DNA of 21,466 bases. Origin: CAZMGG01 sp964565715 (lineage in GTDB: Bacteria; Planctomycetota; UBA1135; UBA2386). The position numbers were made by a program, and so were the translations under genes. Where the stretch lies: the NCBI GenBank assembly GCA_964565715.1, contig CAZMGG010000099.1, forward strand, positions 1-21,466, written 5' to 3'. The notes beneath the pieces are model-generated. The model was not told the origin of the DNA and did no database searches. It saw nothing but the letters and a program-made list of their open reading frames with translations. Positions 15,426 through 21,466 of this stretch are shown here, one piece after another. The first letter of the stretch is position 1. Every line of letters starts with the position of its first letter.

Positions 15426-15513
15426 GGCGCGGCTCCCTCTTCGGCGCGGCGGTCGGCTGGCTGGAAACGGGACGCCGGCCGTGTCCCGGGGCGGGACCAG
15501 GGTCGGATCGGGG

Positions 15514-15541
15514 TTGCGAATCGCCGGTGGGGCCGTAGCTT
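15514..15541 (+). promoter_or_regulatory. Weak candidate promoter for tRNA-Leu
   Basis: TTGCGA (15514-15519) and TAGCTT (15536-15541) are separated by 16 bases and end 14 bases before the mature tRNA. The spacing is right for a tRNA promoter, but both hexamers are imperfect. Confidence 0.3.
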
Positions 15542-15555
15542 GCGCGCAGCCGTTC

Positions 15556-15640
15556 GCGAGAGTGGCGGAACTGGCAGACGCGCTGGGTTTAGGTCCCAGT
15601 GGGCGAACAGCCCTTCAGGGTTCGAGTCCCTGCTCTCGCA
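15556..15640 (+). tRNA. tRNA-Leu, anticodon UAG
   Basis: All four arms plus the long class II variable arm can be folded by eye. The acceptor GCGAGAG pairs with CTCTCGC, with A as discriminator. The anticodon stem CTGGG/CCCAG encloses loop TTTAGGT (anticodon at 15590-15592). The variable arm is GGGC/GCCC, and the T arm has GTTCGAGT. Leucine identity follows from the long variable arm and the UAG anticodon. The terminal CCA is not encoded. The 3' end faces the convergent DUF3037 gene 32 bases away; tRNA 3' ends are common integration sites. Confidence 0.97.
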
Positions 15641-15672
15641 CTCAACTTCAGGATGACCGGCGGCGCCGGGGG

Positions 15673-16476
15673 CTACCCGTGCTCGGCAAGCTCGGCTGCG
15701 ACCTTCGCCACGAACGCAGGCGCCTCGGAGCTGGGAACGAACTCAGCCCCCTGCAGTCGATTGAGGATGTCGCCGAACACCCGTTCATGCTCGATGGCTG
15801 TGCTCGATGTCGCCGTCGAGACGACCACCAACCTGCCCTCGCCCTCCTCCAGGTTGCGAACGAGCTCACCTTCCTTGCTCATGCCGAGCGCGTTGCGACG
15901 AACGGCCTCGTCATCCCTCGCATGCGGCATTTCCTGGATGAGATTCAGCCGACCATTCCGGTAGGCGTAGTCGGCGCGAATGGGGATCCCGTGACCGGCC
16001 ACGTGGAACTCATGGTCGACCCAGGCTCGGTCGGGCAAGCGGCTTGCCCAGGCGAGGAACGAGCGTCGCAGCAAGGGCGGTTCCTGCGACGATGCCACGG
16101 CCACCGGCTCTGGGCGGACCGGCTCCACCAACTCGGTGAACATCCGGTCCAGGTCGTTCCGCAGGGCCTCGATCCGCATCGGGCGCGGCGGCGTCAGCGC
16201 GATCTGGTTGCCGCGCGTCCGGACGAAGCGCTCGAAGGCCTCGACGCTCTCGAAGCGCTCGTGCCGAAGCCGGTACTCGATCGCCTGCACGTCGCGTAGC
16301 AGGTTGGCATCGGACCCCCGGCGACCAAGCCTGCGCATCGCCGGCTTCACGTCCTCCAGCACGCGCACGCTGGCCTGGGCCGGCTCGGCCTGGAACAGCA
16401 CCAGGCCGACGTTGGCAGCCTCGGCCCGGGAGAAGTCCGGGCAGTACTGGATCAGGGAGTAGTAGCCCTTGGTCAT
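15673..16476 (-). CDS. DUF3037-domain protein
   Basis: 267 aa. The first ~130 residues match DUF3037: YYSLIQYCPDFSRAEAANVGLVLFQ at the start, then helices with RLRHERFESVEAFERFVRTRGNQIALTPPRPMR. The C-terminal ~120 residues (RSFLAWASRLPDRAWVDHEFHV onward) form a further domain of unknown role with mixed strands and helices. No membrane segment or catalytic motif is seen. It follows the HipA-like kinase gene by 32 bases on the same strand; DUF3037 proteins are frequently encoded next to HipA-family kinases, so the two probably act together. The biochemical function is not known to me. The ATG at 16474-16476 is chosen because the family starts there and a GAGG lies nine bases upstream; a longer in-frame extension would overlap the kinase gene. 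GC is lower than in the neighbouring core genes. Confidence 0.85.
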   Translation of the reverse strand: MTKGYYSLIQYCPDFSRAEAANVGLVLFQAEPAQASVRVLEDVKPAMRRLGRRGSDANLLRDVQAIEYRLRHERFESVEAFERFVRTRGNQIALTPPRPMRIEALRNDLDRMFTELVEPVRPEPVAVASSQEPPLLRRSFLAWASRLPDRAWVDHEFHVAGHGIPIRADYAYRNGRLNLIQEMPHARDDEAVRRNALGMSKEGELVRNLEEGEGRLVVVSTATSSTAIEHERVFGDILNRLQGAEFVPSSEAPAFVAKVAAELAEHG

Positions 16477-16508
16477 GGGTGCCTCGCTGGGAAGGCGCAA
16501 CAGGATAG

Positions 16509-17378
16509 CTAGTCGGATGCGGGCGGGACGACCCTGAGCAGGTTGTCGACGAAGTTGTCGGCCAGGTAGGCGGCCCTGGCACAGAGGAAGTCCTGGACGC
16601 CGGATCGGGTCGAGGGCTCGACATCCCATTCCCTGGGGATGCGGTCCATCACGACCACAAGATATTGACGGAGAGCTTGGGCGTCCCGCAGGCGGGCCAC
16701 GTACGGGGCCACCCGCGTGGAGGTCGCGCAAGGCTCGAACTCCGGGAAGAGTCCGTAGATGCCATCGTCCCGCACAAGGCTCAGGTCGTAGCTCCGGCGC
16801 AGCCCACCCGACTTGCAGTGCAGGCACACGCTGAAGTCCATCGCCACGAGCCGGTCCTTCCGGGCCCCCTTCGGCCGATGCAGCAACACGTTGTCGTTCT
16901 TGCGTTGCTCCCATGGGGAAATGGATGCATCCGGCGGGCGCCTCGGATGGCGATCGGGGTTGGCGATCCAGGTGTCCAGCAGTACCAGGCCCGCAGCGAC
17001 TCCGGGATCTATCAGCCTGGCGATGACCTCCGGGTCGCCGCTCCACTGCCTTGCCGGCACCAGGGCCCGGGTGATGAATGCTTGTCCGGGCCGAGCCCGC
17101 CGGCGCGATCCCAGAGGCTTGGATTCGTCAGTGTCCAGGAAGACCTCGTCCCCCTGGCCGATCTCCAACAACGCGTAGTCGAGGCAGGGCAGGCCGATCC
17201 ACTCGGCCAGCGATGTCCCGATCAGTTCGCAGGCCAGGGCATGCTCGCCCTGCTCGTTGCCCAGCGCCTTCAGGTAACCCTCCCCCAGATCGGTCACCAC
17301 CTGCACGGTGTTCATGCTGCTGCCCAGGACCCGGACCTGCCGCTCGACTCGGGATGGCTGCCAGGTCCCCCAGCCCAT
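16509..17378 (-). CDS. HipA-family kinase-like protein
   Basis: 289 aa, about two-thirds the length of E. coli HipA; it belongs to the compact HipA-like kinase type. Visible motifs are LGSSMNTV near residue 20, Lys37 in GYLKALGN (candidate ATP-binding lysine), the catalytic-loop-like NPDRH (Asp142) with Asn163 in NDNVLL, and the metal-binding DFS (Asp181) preceded by VAM. This order fits the HipA/PI3-4-kinase-like fold, so the enzyme probably phosphorylates a protein or small molecule; the target is unknown. No HipB-type helix-turn-helix gene is adjacent. The partner is instead the DUF3037 gene 32 bases downstream. The YgjP-like peptidase and hsdR genes lie upstream on the same strand. The ATG at 17376-17378 is kept because the LGSSMNTV segment belongs to the family; the internal Met22 would cut it off. 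Confidence 0.83.
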   Translation of the reverse strand: MGWGTWQPSRVERQVRVLGSSMNTVQVVTDLGEGYLKALGNEQGEHALACELIGTSLAEWIGLPCLDYALLEIGQGDEVFLDTDESKPLGSRRRARPGQAFITRALVPARQWSGDPEVIARLIDPGVAAGLVLLDTWIANPDRHPRRPPDASISPWEQRKNDNVLLHRPKGARKDRLVAMDFSVCLHCKSGGLRRSYDLSLVRDDGIYGLFPEFEPCATSTRVAPYVARLRDAQALRQYLVVVMDRIPREWDVEPSTRSGVQDFLCARAAYLADNFVDNLLRVVPPASD

Positions 17379-17419
17379 GGATCACCCAGCCCTGCACTCT
17401 TCGGGGTAGCAGACGGCCA

Positions 17420-18118
17420 TCACAGCACCACCAGCCCGCCGCCGCGCTCGGCCAGCCAACGCCTGCGGTCCGCATGGTCCGGCATCGCCCGCTCCACCCG
17501 CCGCCAGAACGCCGGCGTGTGGTGCGGCTCCTCCAGATGCGCCAGTTCGTGCACGATCACGTAGTCGACCACACTTGGCGGCAGCAGCACCGTCGCCCAG
17601 TGGAAGTTCACGCCGCCCTTCCGGCCGCAGGAACCCCACCGGAAACCCAGATCGCGCACCTCCACGCTGGTCGGCACCAGGTCCATCCGCTGCGCCCACC
17701 CCTCCACCCGCCGCCGCAGCCAGGCGCCGCCGTTCCGACAGTACCACTCCGTGAACACCTCGCGCCCCCGCGACGCCAGCCCACGCGCCAGCCGGAACCG
17801 CCCACCCTTCAACTGCAACGCCTCGCCCTGCCCGTCCACCAGCAGCAGCCGGTAGCTCCGCCCGAGGTACGGAAAGCCCTCGCCGGTGACGAACTGCTTC
17901 GTGCCCACCGGCCGCTGCAGCGCCTCCTTCTCGGCCAGCTTGGTGTAGAGCCAGAACCGGTGCTCCCGCACGAACCGCTCGAGCCAGCCCGCATCCGCCT
18001 GCGGCGGCGCCGTGATGCGCAGTTCCCCGTCCCGGTCCACGGTCAGCTCGACGGTCTTCCGCCGGCTGCTCCGCCGGACCTCGAACGTCAGCTCATCCAC
18101 CACCAACTGCTCGGTCAT
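17420..18118 (-). CDS. YgjP-like (DUF45, M48-related) zinc metallopeptidase
   Basis: 232 aa. The zinc site is HELAH (His190, Glu191, His194), followed by EEPHHTPAFW, where His200 is the probable third ligand. RWGSCGRKGGVNFHW (160-174) is the usual DUF45 block before it. The N-terminal ~120 residues contain the family's strand-rich region. There is no signal peptide, so it is cytoplasmic. The gene overlaps the end of hsdR by four bases (ATGA), so it is translationally coupled. YgjP-like peptidase genes are commonly found beside type I restriction genes, though their role there is unclear to me. The length is normal for the family. Confidence 0.9.
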   Translation of the reverse strand: MTEQLVVDELTFEVRRSSRRKTVELTVDRDGELRITAPPQADAGWLERFVREHRFWLYTKLAEKEALQRPVGTKQFVTGEGFPYLGRSYRLLLVDGQGEALQLKGGRFRLARGLASRGREVFTEWYCRNGGAWLRRRVEGWAQRMDLVPTSVEVRDLGFRWGSCGRKGGVNFHWATVLLPPSVVDYVIVHELAHLEEPHHTPAFWRRVERAMPDHADRRRWLAERGGGLVVL

Positions 18119-21100
18119 CGGACCAGCCTCTCGTGGTTGGCCTTGGCCAGCTCCAACAACCGGTCAGCCACCGCATCCAGAGCCTCCACCGGCAGCAGAT
18201 CCGTCGCATCCACCGCCTGGAAGATCCAGCTCCGCAGGCCATGCCGCGCGCTCGGCCGATCCCAGAAGCCGACGATCCGCACCTCCTCCCGGATCCGTGC
18301 CACCAACTCCACGGTCAGTTCGCGCAGCGTCGCCCGCCCCTCCTGATCCACCGGGCCAAGGCGCTGCAGATCCTCCAGCAGCAGGTCGTGGAACGCCCCC
18401 TGCACCTCGTCCAAGCCGGTCTCGGCATCCCGACCCCGCCCAGCCTTCGCCTCGTCGATCAGCTTCTGCAGTTCGCTCACCACCTCGTCCCACCGACCCT
18501 GGAAGGTGTCCAGGATCTCCCGCAGCCGCTCGGAGAACTTCCGGTACCGCGCCGGGTCCTCGTCGAAGTGCTTGCGCAGGTGATGGCGGATCGCGTGCTC
18601 CATCTCGCTCGCCTTGGCCCGCGGCGACCGCTCCCGCCCCAGGTGATCCGCGAAATCCGCCGAGGTGATCTCGATCGGCGGAATCTTCGGATCGATCCCC
18701 AGCGACACAACGTGGTCGTCGATCAGCTTGCGCACCTTCTCGCCGACCTCCTTGCCGATCAGCCGCTCGCCGCTCCGGTAGCGGTTGCGCGCCCGGGCCT
18801 GGATGTGCGCCAGCACCTTGGCGTCGTGCACGAACTCCAACCCCTCGGGCCGCGGCAACACCAGGTCCAGGGTCATCAGGAACTGCTTCAGGCGGACGTG
18901 GAACTCGGCCCGCACCTTCTCATCGCCGAGAAGCTCCACGCACGCCTCGGTATCGCCGATGCCCGCCACCCCTCGCCCCCGGAACACATCGAGCACCCGC
19001 GCATGCCGGTCCCGCAGCTTCGGCAGCTCCTCCTGCAGGCTCTGCAGCGCCCCCTCCACGTCCTCGTCGCTGTAGGCCCGCAACGCCTCCTTCAGGTGGT
19101 GCGCGACGCCGTAGTAGTCCACCACCATGCCGCACTGCTTCACGACCGCGCCTCGCGAGCACGTGCGATTGACGCGGGCGATCGCCTGCAACAGTTCCGC
19201 CTCCCGGATCGGCCGATCCAGGTACATCACCTGCTCCACGGGCGCATCGAACCCCGTCAGCAGCATCGACTTGACGATCAGGAACGCCAGCGGGTCGGCG
19301 CCCGGCCCATCGCTGGTGTTCGGCCCCGCCGCGAACAGGGGTTTCTTGAAGCGCTCGATCCGGGCATCGATCCTGCCGCGCTCGGTCCACTCCCGCTGCG
19401 GGTCGACGCTGTCGTTGTGCCCGCCTGAGATCACCGCCGCGAACTCCAGCGCCGCGATGGTCTTCAGGAACCGGTGCGCCCGCACCAGAAACGCCTGCGC
19501 CCGCGGCAGCCGCGCCACCGCCTCGTCGTCGAGTTGCAGCAACGCCGGCGCGATCGCCTCCAGCTCCGCCACCAGCTCCGCCCGTGCCTTCTCCAGCGCC
19601 CCCTGGTAGCGCACCGCCGCCCGCCGGCTCACCGCCACCACCTGAGCCTTGAAGCCGTTTGGCAGCACGTGCTCCACGTAGTGGCGCAGCATGCTCCTTG
19701 CCTTGGCCTCGATCAGGGCGGTGGCCTCCATCACGTGGCCCTTGGTGGCGTACTTCTGCTGGATCGCCTCCAGCTCCTCCGGCGTCCGGTCCTGGAACAG
19801 GTCCGGAAACAGCTCGTCCAGCTCGCCGCCGTCCCGCACCGCCGCCTGGGTCGTCCGCCCCTCGTACAGGATCGGCACGGTCGACCCGTCCCGCTCGGAC
19901 TCCTTGATGGTGTAGCGATCCAGGAAGCCGCCGAAGATCGCCTGGGTGCGCTTCCGCGCCCCCATGATGATCGGCGTGCCGGTGAAGCCGATCCGGGCGC
20001 AGTTGGGCAGCGCCTTCAGCAGGTTGGCATGGGCGACGTTGGTGTGGCTCCGATGCGCCTCGTCCACCAGGACCAGGATCTCCTCGCTGGCGTTCAGTTC
20101 GGGCAGATCGGCCACCTGCGGTGGCGCCTCTTCGGACTCGTCGTCGCCCTGGGTCTCGGCTTGGTCGGCGTCCACGACCTCGCCCCGGTACTTCTGGATC
20201 ATCGCGAACACGAGGTCCTTGCCCGGCCGCGCCAGCACCTCCTGCAGCACCTCGCTGGCAGGCACGGTCCTGTGGCCCCGCCGCGTCGACTTGACGACGG
20301 TCAGCACCTCCTCGGTGAGCTGCGCGGTGTCGGCGAGCTGCTTCTGCAGGTCCAGCCGGTCGGTGACCAGCACGACCTTGAACCGCTTGAGCCCCGGCAG
20401 CGACCGCAGCTTGCGGATCAGGAACACCATGGTGAGGCTCTTCCCGCTGCCCTGGGTGTGCCAGATGATGCCGCCACGCTGGTCCAGCTCGCCGTGCTGT
20501 TCCCTGGTCTGGCCGGTCTGCAGACGGTGGATGGCCTTGTGGACGGCCCGGAACTGCTGGTAGCGGCACACGGCCTTCACGCGCCGGCCGCCGGCCTCCA
20601 TGAACAGGGTGAAGTGGCGGACGACGTCGAGCAGGTACACGGGGCACAGCATGCCGGCGACCAGCTTCTCCTGGCTGCTGAGCTGTTCGACGGTCTTGCT
20701 GCGTCCGGCGGCGACGTCGGCGAGCGGCGTGGGATGGGTGTCCTTCCACTCCAGGAAGTGGTCGGTCTGGGCGCTGAAGGTGGCGACGCGGGCCTCCTCC
20801 CAGCAGGTGGCGACGACGAGCTGGACGTAGTGGAAGAGCTGTTCGTTGCCTTCGTCGCAGTCGACGATGCCGAGGGCCTTGCGCTGGTTGGCGTAGCGCT
20901 GGAGCTGGTCGACTGCCTTCTCGATGGGCTCGGTTTCGTACGGGCTCTTGCACTCGACGACGACCAGCGGGATGCCGTTGCAGAACAGGACGATGTCGGG
21001 GTGGATGTGCTGGTCGGCCTGGCCTGCGGGGCAGCGGATGCGGGACTGGGTGACGGCGCGGAAGGTGTTGTTCTCGGGGTGGTCCCAATCGATGAAGTGG

Positions 21101-21453
21101 ACCGGTTGCTGGCGGCCCTGGTTCCAGCCGTCGACGCCGTCGACTTCGGTGCCCTTCAGGAGCAGTTCGGTGGCCTTCTGGTTGGCTTCGAGGAGGCGGG
21201 CAGCGCCGAGGCGCTGCAGGGCGTTGGTGGCCTGGGCTAGGCGGGCGTCGTCGAGCCAGGGCTGGCCGTCGGGGTCGAGGTTGATGCGGTGCAGGGCGCG
21301 GCGGAGGTCGTCGAGGAGGAGGACTTCGCGGAAGGAGGTGCGGCCGGTGGCGGTGGCGTCGTTGGGGTTGCCGGTGGTGAACTTCCAGCCGAGGTCGACG
21401 AGCTGGTCGACGAAGGGGGTCTCGACGAAGGAGAGTTCGGGGCCGTCGGTCAC
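18115..21453 (-). CDS. hsdR: Type I restriction endonuclease R subunit (HsdR)
   Basis: 1112 aa. The N-terminal PD-(D/E)xK nuclease has Asp153 (HPDIVLF), Glu167 and Lys169 (VVVECKSP). Superfamily 2 motor motifs follow: Walker A GSGKS with Lys338, DEAH at 464-467, TGTP at 491-494, then LTGFDAP and QAIARVNRTCSR in the second RecA domain, and a helical C-terminus that normally docks on the HsdM/HsdS methylase. The enzyme translocates and cuts unmodified DNA. All motifs are intact, so it should be active if its partners exist. HsdM and HsdS are not in the window and may lie beyond 21466, upstream of hsdR. The start is taken at GTG (21451-21453) because ELSFVETPFVDQLVDLGW is near the usual N-terminus. 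The frame stays open to the window edge, so a slightly earlier start is possible. Base composition changes inside the gene near 20600. Confidence 0.93.
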   Translation of the reverse strand: MTDGPELSFVETPFVDQLVDLGWKFTTGNPNDATATGRTSFREVLLLDDLRRALHRINLDPDGQPWLDDARLAQATNALQRLGAARLLEANQKATELLLKGTEVDGVDGWNQGRQQPVHFIDWDHPENNTFRAVTQSRIRCPAGQADQHIHPDIVLFCNGIPLVVVECKSPYETEPIEKAVDQLQRYANQRKALGIVDCDEGNEQLFHYVQLVVATCWEEARVATFSAQTDHFLEWKDTHPTPLADVAAGRSKTVEQLSSQEKLVAGMLCPVYLLDVVRHFTLFMEAGGRRVKAVCRYQQFRAVHKAIHRLQTGQTREQHGELDQRGGIIWHTQGSGKSLTMVFLIRKLRSLPGLKRFKVVLVTDRLDLQKQLADTAQLTEEVLTVVKSTRRGHRTVPASEVLQEVLARPGKDLVFAMIQKYRGEVVDADQAETQGDDESEEAPPQVADLPELNASEEILVLVDEAHRSHTNVAHANLLKALPNCARIGFTGTPIIMGARKRTQAIFGGFLDRYTIKESERDGSTVPILYEGRTTQAAVRDGGELDELFPDLFQDRTPEELEAIQQKYATKGHVMEATALIEAKARSMLRHYVEHVLPNGFKAQVVAVSRRAAVRYQGALEKARAELVAELEAIAPALLQLDDEAVARLPRAQAFLVRAHRFLKTIAALEFAAVISGGHNDSVDPQREWTERGRIDARIERFKKPLFAAGPNTSDGPGADPLAFLIVKSMLLTGFDAPVEQVMYLDRPIREAELLQAIARVNRTCSRGAVVKQCGMVVDYYGVAHHLKEALRAYSDEDVEGALQSLQEELPKLRDRHARVLDVFRGRGVAGIGDTEACVELLGDEKVRAEFHVRLKQFLMTLDLVLPRPEGLEFVHDAKVLAHIQARARNRYRSGERLIGKEVGEKVRKLIDDHVVSLGIDPKIPPIEITSADFADHLGRERSPRAKASEMEHAIRHHLRKHFDEDPARYRKFSERLREILDTFQGRWDEVVSELQKLIDEAKAGRGRDAETGLDEVQGAFHDLLLEDLQRLGPVDQEGRATLRELTVELVARIREEVRIVGFWDRPSARHGLRSWIFQAVDATDLLPVEALDAVADRLLELAKANHERLVR

Positions 21454-21466
21454 GGGGCGGACTCCG

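Noticed and set aside
16509..17378. Classical hipBA toxin-antitoxin operon
   Set aside because: The kinase is much shorter than HipA, and no small helix-turn-helix gene lies beside it.
15556..21466. Attachment-site duplicate of the tRNA-Leu 3' end, or an integrase gene
   Set aside because: I found no second copy of the tRNA 3' sequence and no integrase motif in the window; either could lie beyond the right edge.
1..21466. CRISPR arrays, insertion sequences, T-tailed terminators
   Set aside because: No regularly spaced direct repeats, no transposase-like protein, and no GC hairpin followed by a T-run was seen on either strand. GC-only inverted repeats are expected by chance at this composition.

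Overview
The window is very GC-rich (hand counts of two ordinary 60-base lines, 9181-9240 and 14221-14280, give 44/60 and 43/60) and densely packed, with GTG starts and several 4-bp gene overlaps. A soluble Ser/Thr kinase with a C-terminal FGE-sulfatase-like domain, an ECF sigma factor and an FHA protein sit together, next to a large lipoprotein with a RIFT-barrel-like N-terminus. This mix fits Planctomycetota or a similar high-GC Gram-negative lineage. That is an inference; no rRNA or other taxonomic marker lies in the window.

Layout. (1) 1-2269, minus strand: the membrane-quality pair of a long NfeD-family protein and, downstream of it, the first 38 codons of a FloA-type flotillin. (2) 2357-4378, plus strand: an unrecognised helical protein and a four-helix membrane protein. 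(3) 4556-9967, plus strand: a tightly coupled nucleotide-sugar operon. It encodes a UDP-GlcNAc 2-epimerase fused to a DegT-family aminotransferase, a Gfo/Idh/MocA dehydrogenase, a left-handed beta-helix acyltransferase, and an FAD oxidoreductase of the type found in polysaccharide clusters. Together these would make an N-acylated 3-amino (2,3-diamino) hexose for a surface glycan, on the logic of the Wbp/Wlb pathway but without its 6-dehydrogenase. (4) 9957-13054, minus strand: the kinase-FGE protein, ECF sigma factor and tail-anchored FHA protein, a probable phosphorylation-controlled transcription switch. (5) 13102-15393, minus strand: a lipoprotein resembling polysaccharide-lyase-like PcRGLX/YetA proteins. 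(6) 15556-15640, plus strand: tRNA-Leu(UAG). (7) 15673-21466, minus strand: an accessory, defence-like block running hsdR, YgjP-type metallopeptidase, HipA-like kinase and DUF3037 protein, ending against the 3' side of the tRNA gene.

The most interesting items are the epimerase-aminotransferase fusion, the kinase/sigma/FHA module, and the hsdR-peptidase-HipA-like-DUF3037 run beside a tRNA gene. The hsdR gene also shows an internal change in strand composition. No stretch longer than about 200 bases lacks a gene. I saw no CRISPR array, insertion sequence, integrase or T-tailed terminator.
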